Assembly: GCA_022749815.1 (NCBI GenBank)
Contig: JAKIWV010000002.1
Span: 258,478 to 322,477 of the forward strand
DNA from: Thermoplasmata archaeon
GTDB taxonomy: Archaea > Thermoplasmatota > Thermoplasmata > Lutacidiplasmatales > UBA184
Direction of reading: 5' to 3'
Length of the DNA stretch: 64,000 nucleotides
Part shown: piece after piece, positions 1-7,538 of the stretch
Layout: every line of letters starts with the position of its first letter
How positions within the stretch are numbered: position 1 is the stretch's first letter
Position numbers and translations under genes: made by a program
Notes under the pieces: model-generated
Databases searched by the model: none
What the model was told of the DNA's origin: nothing
What the model saw: only the letters and a program-made list of their open reading frames with translations

Positions 1-673
1 CGGGAGATCCCGGCCAAGACCACATTACCTCCTTAGAAACCTCATGGACGTCTACAAAACCTCCCGCGGAGAGGGCCCTGGTGATGGTTCCCGTCTCCGC
101 AAAGCGGAATGGTTGAGTGGCCTCCGGGGGAAGTCGAGACAGTCCCGCGTGGCGCATCGCGACGAACACCGTCGATAGAAAGAACGGCTGCTCGACGGGT
201 CCCCACACCAACCACGCAATCTTCCCACCCGGACGCAAGACGCGTAGCGCTTCAGTGATTGCTCGGGCGAGGTCTGAAAAATACATCGCTCCGAATCGAC
301 AGGTGACCCGATCAAAACTTTCGGCGGGAAAGGAGAGTTCCTCAGCAGAGCCCACGTGGAATTCCACCTGGCGGAGCCCTTCAACCCGAGCATATTCTTG
401 AGCGAGGGAGACCAAAGTGTCAGAGGGGTCCACTCCGGTTACGTGACCGCTCGCGCCCACGCGGCGCGCTTCCTCGAGAGCCGGCTCCCCCGCCCCACTC
501 GCAACGTCCAGAACCTTCAGGCCCGGGCGAAGGGCAGCCGCTTCCAGAAGAAGGTCGGTCTCGGATCGACCCGCGGCCAAGCCCTTGGACCGGAGCCGGC
601 GCATCACCTCGATCCGAGAGTCTTCCCCCCAAACGGTCTTCGTTGGCGTCGGGGGAGCACTCGGGTCCGGCAT
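1..673 (-). CDS. Class I SAM-dependent methyltransferase, UbiE-like, cut by the window edge
   Basis: The reading frame runs from an ATG at 673 leftward off the window, with about 224 codons visible and no stop. The translation shows a Rossmann methyltransferase: motif I VLDVASGAGEP at about residues 53-63, an acidic strand-2 end GHVTGVDPSD, motif EFHVGSAEELSFPAESFDRV, and RVLRPGGKIAW. These bind S-adenosylmethionine, and the pattern is that of the UbiE/Methyltransf_11 group. The substrate cannot be told. A TATA-like stretch lies about 30 nt upstream (near 703). The C-terminal residues fall outside the window. Confidence 0.85.
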   Translation of the reverse strand, partial: MPDPSAPPTPTKTVWGEDSRIEVMRRLRSKGLAAGRSETDLLLEAAALRPGLKVLDVASGAGEPALEEARRVGASGHVTGVDPSDTLVSLAQEYARVEGLRQVEFHVGSAEELSFPAESFDRVTCRFGAMYFSDLARAITEALRVLRPGGKIAWLVWGPVEQPFFLSTVFVAMRHAGLSRLPPEATQPFRFAETGTITRALSAGGFVDVHEVSKEVMWSWPGSP

Positions 674-1096
674 TAACGAGTCACGGAATGGTACGAGTGT
701 ATGAAGATGCCTTGGGGGACCCGAGCAAGGTCTACGCTCAGTCCTCATGCCGATTGAATGGTCAGCGAATCCCCGATGAAGAAGGCCCCCACAGCTGCGC
801 CCAAAGGCGAATCGCTCCCGACAAGCGCCTTTCAAAAATGGGGGTTGTAGTGACTCCCCGGCTTCGCGCTTCCGAGGATAACGCGGACGTGCAACCAACA
901 TTGCACCTCAGGGCCGACTTCCCCCCCGCCAACACCCCACGGAGCGAACTTCGGCCCAATCTTGCCTATCCTGATTAGCGATCTCGGACGGCGCCATTGA
1001 ATTCTCCGAGAGCGTGATTCACCGTCGGAACGCTGAGCTCCCGATTCGGCCTAAGATTACTTGGGGGCTAGCGGTCCTCTCGACGGGAGTCTCGCG
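674..1096. other. Intergenic region holding a palindromic hairpin motif
   Basis: No convincing gene is seen between the divergent methyltransferase and membrane-protein genes. An ORF at 643-978 lacks domain-like composition and was not accepted. The stretch contains one member of the recurring palindrome family, at 890-905. Confidence 0.5.
890..905. repeat. Palindromic hairpin motif, copy a
   Basis: TGCAAC-CAAC-ATTGCA, flanked as GTGCAAC...ATTGCACC. It matches the family TGCAAT-N4-ATTGCA with one changed base. This copy lies between two divergent genes, unlike the others, which lie 3' of genes. Confidence 0.5.
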
Positions 1097-1768
1097 ATGT
1101 CCGACCCGCTTGGAAACCCTCGAGTGGTTCAGCTCCTGATTTGGCTAGTCCCACCCGGTCTGGCATTGGTAGGGCTTCTGGCGTCGGGCCTCGTTTTCGG
1201 GGTAATCCTTGCGGTCCTCGGGCTGAACATGGTGTTGACTTCGGAGCTCCTTCTGCGGCAGTCCGCGCGTCGGTTCACGCCCCAAATACTCGAGTCCGAG
1301 CGAGATATTGTGGATCAATCGGCGAGGATGCTGACCGACGCTGAACTGGAGCTTCTCTACATCTGGACCGCGGACTACTCCGACCCGAAGACCGACGCGG
1401 TCCGCCGGTCCGAGAAGGTTTTTCTCGAGTCGAAACGGCCGGAGTTCCGAATGCGGGTCCGCTACGGCCCCCGATCGGTGAACTGGACCCCCGAACGGTG
1501 CCAGGCGCACCGGGACTCGATGCAGGAACTAATCACCTCAGGCAAACACTCATTCGCCCCCACGACAACCGAGGCTCTGGAGCTCTCGTATGCCGACTAC
1601 GTCGACGATCGGGGGTCGCGGCAGTACCGTGCCTACATCAACTTCGTTCTCCCGGACCGAACGCCGTACGGTGTGATCTCTTTCGACACCGGAATCGACG
1701 GGGAACACGAGCGCGTGTCCCAGTCCATCAAACGGATCTTCGAGGCAGAGGGGGCTCGGGCCTCTTGA
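1097..1768 (+). CDS. Membrane protein of unknown function
   Basis: About 223 residues from ATG 1097; an in-frame TTG at 1061 is the alternative start. Residues about 10-50 form two close hydrophobic helices (IWLVPPGLALVGLLASGLVFGV and following), and the rest is a soluble, charged domain with many aromatic residues (YIWTADYSDPK, YRAYINFVLPDRTPYGVISFD). This would be a membrane-anchored cytoplasmic domain. No family is recognised. It is a single gene, 150 nt from the next gene on the same strand. Confidence 0.65.
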   Translation: MSDPLGNPRVVQLLIWLVPPGLALVGLLASGLVFGVILAVLGLNMVLTSELLLRQSARRFTPQILESERDIVDQSARMLTDAELELLYIWTADYSDPKTDAVRRSEKVFLESKRPEFRMRVRYGPRSVNWTPERCQAHRDSMQELITSGKHSFAPTTTEALELSYADYVDDRGSRQYRAYINFVLPDRTPYGVISFDTGIDGEHERVSQSIKRIFEAEGARAS

Positions 1769-1920
1769 ATCCCGATCGTTTCGATCCCGTGCAGAAGGGT
1801 CCTCTGTCCTGGCCCTCCGGGAATGGCTGGGTCTCCGATCATTGCGTGAGGTAGTACTGGCTTCTTCGGAGCGCCCCTTGGTTGCAATGACCTTAACTTC
1901 GAAGCGCTTCAGTAGGCGCG

Positions 1921-2355
1921 ATGGGCGTCGAAGAGAACAAAGAACTAGTGCGGCGTCAATTCGAACTCCTTAATGCCGGAGACACCGGTGGCGCCGCCGG
2001 TCTCTGGGCCGCCGAGGCATTCAATCACGGGAGAAAGACCGATCCGAGGGGGATCTCGAGAGTCTACGAAAGCCTACATGCTGTCAACGAAACCCACACT
2101 CTCCACGAGATGATCGCGGAGGGAGACTGGGTTGCTGTGCGAACGACCTGCAAAGGGGTTCACACCGCAGAACCGGAGCTCCCGGTAAACGGCGGAATAT
2201 TTGTGGGGCTTAAGGCGACCGACCGAATCTATTCTGTGCAGCATCTGCACCTCTTCAAGATCGTTGATGGGAAACTCGTGGAGCATTGGGCCAATCGCGA
2301 TGACCTCGATGCGGCACGGCAAATCGGACTCGTACTCAGGCAATCGGCCGACTGA
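1921..2355 (+). CDS. SnoaL-like NTF2-fold protein
   Basis: 144 residues. The N-terminus ENKELVRRQFELLNAGD, then HEMIAEGDWVAVRTTCKGVH and the C-terminal LHLFKIVDGKLVEHWANRDD, are the typical landmarks of SnoaL-like polyketide cyclase/ester cyclase proteins, which fold as a small cone-shaped alpha+beta barrel. Members bind small hydrophobic ligands, and the activity here is unknown. It is one of three SnoaL proteins in the window (also 26027 and 27739). An AT-rich box (cttaacttc) lies about 30 nt upstream. Confidence 0.8.
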   Translation: MGVEENKELVRRQFELLNAGDTGGAAGLWAAEAFNHGRKTDPRGISRVYESLHAVNETHTLHEMIAEGDWVAVRTTCKGVHTAEPELPVNGGIFVGLKATDRIYSVQHLHLFKIVDGKLVEHWANRDDLDAARQIGLVLRQSAD

Positions 2356-2458
2356 ACCGGGTTTCTGCGGTTAGCGGGGTGCGATCCCCGTTGCACCTCC
2401 CGCGTTGCGCGCCACCTCGGGGAGCGAAGGAGGAGGGCAGCGGGCTGAGCAGGGGGAG

Positions 2459-2905
2459 CTATCCGGAACAGGCCGCTCTCCGCAGGAAGTGCGTGAGCCG
2501 TTCGAACTGATACCCGGAGAGTGGAATCGGAAACGAGGGGAGCCAGCGCGACCTGTTCACGTACAACCGGCCGCTGTGAGTGCTCACCTCTTGCCACTTG
2601 AACTGCTGCTGGCGCACGCCCCAATCAAGAATCGCCCCGGCGGGAGAAATGCCAATCCCGACCGGCGGCATCGGCACGAGCAGAGCCCAGACGATGGCCC
2701 ACGGGACCACGATTGCCAGCGCGACCCCCAAGACCAAGAGGAATCTCAGGAATCCACCTTGAGCCCAGGCCGGGCCGAAGAGTACCCCGGGGATCACTGT
2801 AAGCGTAACCCAATAGAGAACGAGTAAGAACGAGAAGTAGGCGAGGAAATACCAGGTTCGCGAATTTCCCTTCACCCATTCGATGGGAACGGGGGAGGAG
2901 TACAT
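2459..2905 (-). CDS. Small membrane protein with PH-like C-terminal domain (paralogue of 43536)
   Basis: About 148 residues from ATG 2905 (GTG 2929 is an alternative). Two hydrophobic helices (YFLAYFSFLLVLYWVTL; FLRFLLVLGVALAIVVPWAIVWAL) are followed by a domain with GIGISPAGAILDW and FKWQEVSTHSGRLYV, ending YQFERLTHFL. The same order of motifs occurs in the gene at 43536 (LGISPVGLRLVI, YRWGEVTRL, LTAYQAQRMIRFL), so the two are paralogues. The C-terminal half resembles bacterial PH-like (DUF304-type) domains. A TATA-like ggtaaagt lies about 29 nt upstream. Confidence 0.7.
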   Translation of the reverse strand: MYSSPVPIEWVKGNSRTWYFLAYFSFLLVLYWVTLTVIPGVLFGPAWAQGGFLRFLLVLGVALAIVVPWAIVWALLVPMPPVGIGISPAGAILDWGVRQQQFKWQEVSTHSGRLYVNRSRWLPSFPIPLSGYQFERLTHFLRRAACSG

Positions 2906-3089
2906 GCGCCCCCAAATCCCTCGACTCACTTTACCCTAACGCAGAACGGGGACAAGCTGCGATTCCACGACAGCCTTGTTGCCAGCTGGGCTTGATGACT
3001 CGGGGCGAAGTTGCAATTCTTGTTGAACTCTTCACGCGGTCCGGAGCCCAGGACGGGTCGTTCCCCTCGTCTTCAACCGTCCACGGCAG

Positions 3090-3113
3090 TAGAATGACTT
3101 ATATGATATTCTA
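3090..3113 (+). promoter_or_regulatory. vapBC promoter with inverted repeat over the TATA box
   Basis: TAGAAT (3090-3095) and ATTCTA (3108-3113) form a perfect 6-bp inverted repeat around a TATA box (cttatatga, centred near 3103). The ATG at 3129 lies 26 nt downstream of that centre, so the transcript is probably leaderless. A ribbon-helix-helix antitoxin binding this repeat would block TBP; this role is inferred from other VapB families. Confidence 0.65.
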
Positions 3114-3128
3114 AATGTCGTATGTGCG

Positions 3129-3368
3129 ATGACGCTGGTTCAGGCCCAGATCCCCGAAGCCGAGTATCGCCTGCTCCGCCAAAGGGCGGATGCCACCGGG
3201 CAACCGATGAAGGAGGTGGTGCGAAGGGCCCTGCACGCGTACCTGAGCGACGAGAGCGTCGATCCCAAGGATCCTATCTTCAAGATCTTCCCGCTCGGCA
3301 AGAGCGGCAGGAAGGGGCACCGGACTGCACGACGCCATGATGACGAGCTCTACGGTCCCGTTCGATGA
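3129..3368 (+). CDS. vapB: VapB-like antitoxin, ribbon-helix-helix type
   Basis: 79 residues. The N-terminal 45 residues (LVQAQIPEAEYRLLRQRAD...EVVRRALHAYLSD) fit an RHH/CopG-type DNA-binding domain. The basic C-terminal tail would contact the toxin. The stop overlaps the start of the PIN-domain toxin by 4 nt (ATGA), the usual vapBC arrangement. It probably represses its own operon through the inverted repeat at 3090-3113. Confidence 0.85.
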   Translation: MTLVQAQIPEAEYRLLRQRADATGQPMKEVVRRALHAYLSDESVDPKDPIFKIFPLGKSGRKGHRTARRHDDELYGPVR

Positions 3369-3769
3369 TTTTCGTCGACACAAGCGCCTGGCTGGCGTTG
3401 GCTGATTCTCAGGATCGTGACCATTCCGTCGCGGCAGAGTTCCAGCGACGCATCGCCCGGGGTGAATTCGGCAAGCAGGTCACCACGAACTATGTTATCG
3501 CTGAGACCATAACGATCGTCCGGAGGCGCCTGGGCCTCGCCACCGCTATCAAGTTTTCCAAAGCGGTGCGTGATGGAAAGGAGGTGGGGTTGTTCTGGAT
3601 AGAACCAGTACACCACCACGAGGCCATTGATCTCATGGCGGCTCACACAGACAAGTCTTGGAGCGTCACGGATTGTTCTAGCTTCGTGATCATGCGCTCG
3701 CTGGGAATTCGTGACGCCTTCACGTTCGACGGGGACTTTGCGCAAGCCGGCTATTCAATGCGGCCATAG
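3365..3769 (+). CDS. vapC: VapC-like PIN-domain ribonuclease toxin
   Basis: 134 residues, normal PIN length. The acidic metal-binding residues are present: Asp5 in MIFVDTSAW, Glu in YVIAETI, Asp in SVTDCSS and Asp in TFDGDF. PIN toxins cut RNA, often tRNA or rRNA, and are held inactive by the upstream antitoxin. Translation is coupled to vapB by a 4-nt overlap. A palindromic hairpin motif (3793-3808) lies 24 nt after the stop. Confidence 0.92.
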   Translation: MIFVDTSAWLALADSQDRDHSVAAEFQRRIARGEFGKQVTTNYVIAETITIVRRRLGLATAIKFSKAVRDGKEVGLFWIEPVHHHEAIDLMAAHTDKSWSVTDCSSFVIMRSLGIRDAFTFDGDFAQAGYSMRP

Positions 3770-3792
3770 CCACCTCGCCCGGAAGTTCTGGC

Positions 3793-3808
3793 TGCAATCC
3801 GAATTGCA
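3793..3808. repeat. Palindromic hairpin motif, copy b
   Basis: TGCAAT-CCGA-ATTGCA, a perfect 6-bp inverted repeat with a 4-nt loop, located 24 nt after the vapC stop and upstream of the Fic promoter. Confidence 0.65.
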
Positions 3809-3839
3809 CCCTCAGGCGAGCTACATACGCAGGTTTCTA

Positions 3840-3892
3840 TTGCCCCTACTTTCTGCAAGCATTAGGTTATATTCTACAGAATGTAGGGGCAA
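3840..3892 (+). promoter_or_regulatory. Fic promoter: long inverted repeat flanking the TATA box
   Basis: TTGCCCCTACTTTCTG (3840-3855) and CAGAATGTAGGGGCAA (3877-3892) are inverted repeats matching at 15 of 16 positions. The 21-nt spacer carries the TATA box (ttatatt, about 3868-3874), and ATG 3898 lies about 27 nt after it. A regulator bound to both arms would enclose the TATA box and the transcription start. Confidence 0.75.
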
Positions 3893-3897
3893 CAAGC

Positions 3898-4839
3898 ATG
3901 GATCTACAAAAGCGCCGTCGCGGCCGATTCGCGTACTATTACCTCGTCCAGACCTATCGGGAAGGCTCGAAGGTTCGAAAGGTCGAGCGCTACATCGGCC
4001 GGAAGCTGCCCGAATCACTGTCGGCCCTCAAGGAAGAACTCGGCCAGGATCTGCTCACCCGTCACTGGGGCCGGAAGTTGGAGGCGATCCGCGCGGAGTA
4101 CGCCTCCAATCTGAACCGGATGCCCCCGAGCCTCCGGACTAAGGAGCTCGAAACCTTCGCAATCCAATTCACTTTCGACAGCAACCGAATCGAGGGTTCG
4201 AGTCTGACCCTTCGGGAAACCGCATCACTACTCGAGCACGGAGTCACACCCAGCAACAGACCCCTGTCCGACGTCCAGGAAGCGCTGTCCCACAGGAAAG
4301 TCTTCCTCGCTGCTCTGTCCTCGCGCGAAAGCTTGGATCGCTCCACCCTGCTCTCCTGGCACAAGGCATTGTTTACGGAAACGAAACCGGAATACGCTGG
4401 GCTAGTCCGCCGAACGCAGGTCCGGATCGCCGGGAGCAGGTTTGTGCCGCCCGCCCCGTTCGAGCTCGACCTCCTCTTGGACGAGTTCTTTGGCTGGCTC
4501 CGGGGGGTTTGGAAGTCCCTCCACCCGGTGGTTCTGGCAGCTCTCGTCCATCTCCGACTGGTAACCATCCATCCCTTTGGGGACGGGAACGGGCGGGTCT
4601 CGCGTATCGCGATGAACTTCGTCCTGTTCCGCAAGGGATTCCCGATGCTGGACATTCCGTACCTCAGACGATCAGGGTATTACCGAGCCCTCGAACGAGC
4701 GCAAAGCCAGAAGGACGAGTTTGTCTTCGTCCGTTGGTTCCTTCGCCGGTACTTGCGGGAAACTACGATTCGGGTTCGCCCAGGGCGGTCGCAAGTGAGC
4801 ATCAAGCGAGCATCGGAGGGGACCTCCAAGCCGAGATGA
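3898..4839 (+). CDS. Fic-domain protein (probable AMPylating toxin or regulator)
   Basis: 313 residues. Fic proteins transfer AMP or related groups to target hydroxyls. The core motif HPFGDGNGR is at about residues 225-233, with the catalytic His and phosphate-binding loop intact. An inhibitory motif of the (S/T)xxxE(G/N) type, SNRIEG, lies N-terminal to it at about 95-100, so the enzyme is probably self-inhibited (class II). The flap-like LVRRTQVRI is also present. The first 40 residues are very basic (KRRRGRFAYYYLVQTYREG) and could bind nucleic acid. It lies between two vapBC pairs in a toxin island, with a strong inverted repeat at its promoter. Confidence 0.93.
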   Translation: MDLQKRRRGRFAYYYLVQTYREGSKVRKVERYIGRKLPESLSALKEELGQDLLTRHWGRKLEAIRAEYASNLNRMPPSLRTKELETFAIQFTFDSNRIEGSSLTLRETASLLEHGVTPSNRPLSDVQEALSHRKVFLAALSSRESLDRSTLLSWHKALFTETKPEYAGLVRRTQVRIAGSRFVPPAPFELDLLLDEFFGWLRGVWKSLHPVVLAALVHLRLVTIHPFGDGNGRVSRIAMNFVLFRKGFPMLDIPYLRRSGYYRALERAQSQKDEFVFVRWFLRRYLRETTIRVRPGRSQVSIKRASEGTSKPR

Positions 4840-4880
4840 GACAGATGATTCGGAGTTCAGCGAGCGCCCGCGCTGATAGA

Positions 4881-4896
4881 TGCAATCTCGATTGCA
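4881..4896. repeat. Palindromic hairpin motif, copy c
   Basis: TGCAAT-CTCG-ATTGCA, perfect 6-bp arms, 42 nt after the Fic stop and between that gene and the convergent vapC at 4952. Confidence 0.65.
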
Positions 4897-4951
4897 ACTC
4901 GCCCCTGGGATCCGTCAGCCTCTGTTGGCGCCAGGCAGGGAAAGCGTTCGG

Positions 4952-5353
4952 TTAATAGAAGACCACGTTCAAACCGAACGCGTTGGCCACTTTCCCGAGC
5001 TGGCGATCTCGTGTGATCAAGGTGTGTCCCCCCGCAAGAGCTTGTCCCGCGATCATTACGTCCGGCGCACCGGGCGAGCGGCCCGTTCGGAGAAGCTCTC
5101 CCCGAAGTTCGGCCGCTCTGCGCGCGGACTCCCGGTCGAACGGTTCGACATGGAACCGAGCAAGAAGGGTCTCCAATCGGGTTCTTTCGAGACGTGACCG
5201 GGTGTACTCGACTCCAGACAGGACCTCGAATACTGCGACGGTGCTCAGAACGGGGAGGCCTTTCGTTCGCTCTTGAAGGTCGGTTTCTCGAAGGAGAGCT
5301 TCGTTTCCCCGAAGTACATCGATGAGCGCGCTAGTGTCGAGGGTGACTCCCAC
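4952..5353 (-). CDS. vapC: VapC-like PIN-domain ribonuclease toxin
   Basis: 133 residues from GTG 5353, chosen because the PIN fold starts right there (VTLDTSALIDVL); the frame stays open upstream but is not PIN-like. Acidic residues: Asp in LDTSA, Glu in FEVLSG, Asp in APDVMIA and Asp in ITRDRQL. The start lies inside the end of the antitoxin gene (23-nt overlap), so the two are translationally coupled. Family knowledge gives RNA cleavage; the target is unknown. Confidence 0.92.
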   Translation of the reverse strand: MGVTLDTSALIDVLRGNEALLRETDLQERTKGLPVLSTVAVFEVLSGVEYTRSRLERTRLETLLARFHVEPFDRESARRAAELRGELLRTGRSPGAPDVMIAGQALAGGHTLITRDRQLGKVANAFGLNVVFY

Positions 5354-5597
5354 GGGATTTCTTCCAGAGATTGAGGCGTCGGTCCTCGCCGGGCGCCTCC
5401 TGTTTTCGCATCTTTCGAACGGCTGCCCTGACCTCTTCCGCTTCTGACGCGGAGAGTGCACCGGCGAGCTGTCGGAAGGAGGGCCTGGAATCCGCTAGGA
5501 TCCGATGGACCGCCTCTGAGAAGCTCTCGTCGGTGCCCTTCGCAGCCTTCAACCGTTCGTAGGCGGATTCCTCGAGCGACACAGTCTTGCTTGGCAC
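5331..5597 (-). CDS. vapB: VapB-type antitoxin
   Basis: 88 residues from GTG 5597. The N-terminus KTVSLEESAYERLKAAKGTDESFSE is typical of short archaeal antitoxins paired with PIN toxins (COG1753-like). The C-terminal half is rich in Arg and Lys. A TATA box (TATTAGTAT on the minus strand, 5619-5627) is centred 26 nt upstream of the GTG, so the transcript is probably leaderless. It overlaps the toxin gene by 23 nt. Confidence 0.85.
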   Translation of the reverse strand: MPSKTVSLEESAYERLKAAKGTDESFSEAVHRILADSRPSFRQLAGALSASEAEEVRAAVRKMRKQEAPGEDRRLNLWKKSRGSHPRH

Positions 5598-5618
5598 ACT
5601 CTACACATCTACATACGC

Positions 5619-5627
5619 ATACTAATA
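5619..5627 (-). promoter_or_regulatory. TATA box of the second vapBC
   Basis: TATTAGTAT on the minus strand, centred 26 nt upstream of the GTG at 5597. No Shine-Dalgarno sequence is present. Confidence 0.6.
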
Positions 5628-5630
5628 GAC

Positions 5631-5914
5631 TTCCAGACCCTTGAACGGTGGTCTCCTTGGTTCTCGTGGGTCGAATGGACCGAAGGAGCGATCTCCGTTG
5701 CACTCTGCACAGTTGACCTGGCGAGGCGTTCTCGCTGATGGCGAAGAAGTTTTCTCGAGGGTCGTCGAGGTATCTTTATGGGTCTATCGAGGAGCCACGA
5801 GAGGCCTGGCGAGGGGCGGGAATTGTTCTCGGCTCCGGTGCACCATAACCTGCAGTGAGTGCTTGATGTGCGTCTGTCGAAAACTCCCCCGCCACTTGGA
5901 TCGCCGCGAAGCAA
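5631..5914. other. Intergenic region with no gene seen
   Basis: The stretch separates the vapBC promoter from the MFS gene. It has a weak TATA-like ctttatggg near 5775, but no convincing coding sequence or repeat. Confidence 0.4.
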
Positions 5915-7390
5915 ATGCCTGGCGAAGGCGCGGGGTGGAAAGTTCGCTTCGGAGCGCTGCGCAACACTTCCTTCGCATTGGTGTGGTGTGCCGGAGTGAT
6001 CTCCCTCGTCGGCGACTGGGCGCTCATGGTTGGATTGGCGTACTTCGTATACGTGCTCACAGGTTCGACATTGGCCACGGGCACCCTGTTTCTCGCCTCG
6101 TTCCTCCCGTCGGCGGTGGTCGGTTCAGTGGCCGGCGTCTTCGTCGATCGTTGGTCACGAAAACGGACCATGGTAGTGTCCAATCTGGCTCTCGCGGCCG
6201 GTCTGTTTCCACTCCTCGGGGTACATTCCCTTAACCAGCTCTACATCGTCTACGCCGTCGCGGTTTTCGAGGCGTGCGTCGCAGCGTTCTTCTCCCCCGC
6301 AGAAGGAGCGCTCGTTCCGTCGATCGTAGGGGAGGAAAACCTGCTCCGGGCGAACTCGATCTACGGCACCGGCCGCCAGTTGGCGCGGCTGATCGGCGCG
6401 GCGGTGGGAGGGGTTCTGGTCGGGTGGCTCGGACTCGCCGGGATCACCTTCGTCGATGCGGGCAGCTTCGTGGTAGCGGCGGTCCTCATCCTTCCAGTCG
6501 TCGAGGCGCCCCGGCGTGTCGCCGCGGACGTAATGCGAGCGGGCCGGTGGCTGCAGTCGATTCTCTGGAAACTTAAGGATGAATGGCTCGAAGGGCTGGC
6601 GGTCGCTCTCCGGTCACGCCAGGCCTCCACGATCTTACTTTTCATCGTAATCACGGCCTTCGGCGAGGGGATCTTCTCGACCTTAGTAGCACCCTTCGTC
6701 GTGACCGTACTCCACGGGAACGGGCCCGATTTCGGATGGTTCAATTCGTTGCAGGCGGTTGGCGGAGTCGTGGGGGGACTTTACGTCGCTACCCGCGCCC
6801 GAATATGGGACCCGGCCAGGGTTCTGCCGGTGACTTCGATCACCTTTGGTGCGCTGGACCTCCTCCTGTTCAATTATCCCCTTCTCATCCCGGGGATCGG
6901 TCTCGCCTTCGTCCTTATCGTACTCATCGGGCTTCCGGCCTCTGCGGTTGGGGCATCCTACGCCTCCCTTCAGCAGACGGCAGTGCTCGATGCCTACCGG
7001 GGGCGATATCTCGGTTTGACCCAGTCCGCGAGTCTGGTGACTGCCACTTTGGGTCTACTATTCGCTGGATTCCTAGGCGGTCTGGTAGGAATCATCCCCC
7101 TGCTTGAAATTCAGGGCTCGGTGTATGTCGTAGCTGGAGTCCTCGTGGCGGCAGCCCACCTAACCCGAATGGGTCCGCAGGGGGGGACCGGTACCGTTGT
7201 CGCAAACCAGGGGCCCGTCGAGCCCGTACTCGTAACCGCGCCATCTGGTGCCGGCTCTTCCGGCGCACTCGGGCGGTACGAGGCCGAGGAGTGCGATCTC
7301 GATTGCGTGTTTGGAGTAGCGCGCTCTCGGCCGAGGAAAAACCCCCTCCCTGGGGCTGTGGGGACCCCGTTCCACCTCAGGGAGGAGTGA
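5915..7390 (+). CDS. MFS efflux transporter with unusual C-terminal tail
   Basis: 491 residues with about 12 hydrophobic helices and the MFS loop 2-3 motif GVFVDRWSRKR at about residues 73-83. The composition resembles the MFS_3/enterobactin-exporter-like group of drug or metabolite exporters. After the last helix (about residue 415) a 75-residue hydrophilic tail follows, rich in Gly, Pro and Arg. Its codons read through a copy of the recurring palindrome (7292-7307), which elsewhere lies outside genes. The tail may therefore be a recent extension after loss of an earlier stop. Confidence 0.85.
   Translation: MPGEGAGWKVRFGALRNTSFALVWCAGVISLVGDWALMVGLAYFVYVLTGSTLATGTLFLASFLPSAVVGSVAGVFVDRWSRKRTMVVSNLALAAGLFPLLGVHSLNQLYIVYAVAVFEACVAAFFSPAEGALVPSIVGEENLLRANSIYGTGRQLARLIGAAVGGVLVGWLGLAGITFVDAGSFVVAAVLILPVVEAPRRVAADVMRAGRWLQSILWKLKDEWLEGLAVALRSRQASTILLFIVITAFGEGIFSTLVAPFVVTVLHGNGPDFGWFNSLQAVGGVVGGLYVATRARIWDPARVLPVTSITFGALDLLLFNYPLLIPGIGLAFVLIVLIGLPASAVGASYASLQQTAVLDAYRGRYLGLTQSASLVTATLGLLFAGFLGGLVGIIPLLEIQGSVYVVAGVLVAAAHLTRMGPQGGTGTVVANQGPVEPVLVTAPSGAGSSGALGRYEAEECDLDCVFGVARSRPRKNPLPGAVGTPFHLREE
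7292..7307. repeat. Palindromic hairpin motif, copy d (inside MFS tail)
   Basis: TGCGAT-CTCG-ATTGCG. It shares GGAGTGC..TCTCGATTGCGT with copy e at 8622. It is the only family member inside an annotated coding region. Confidence 0.5.
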
Positions 7391-7538
7391 GACTGCTGCA
7401 TTCTCTTCGAGGGAGCTGGACCGGGCCAACCGAATCGAATCCCACACAGCGAATCGTGAGCAGGAGGTCTTCCCGCCGTGTTCAATTAGCCCTAGGTGCT
7501 TCCGCTTCGCACGGCCGGTCCTTCGCGAGACGTAACCT

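Noticed and set aside
643-978. 111-residue plus-strand ORF between two genes
   Set aside because: Composition and codon use look non-coding, and it overlaps the methyltransferase promoter.
3014-3031. Possible further palindrome copy (TGCAAT-TCTT-GTTGAA)
   Set aside because: The right arm differs at two positions and pairs poorly; it may be chance.
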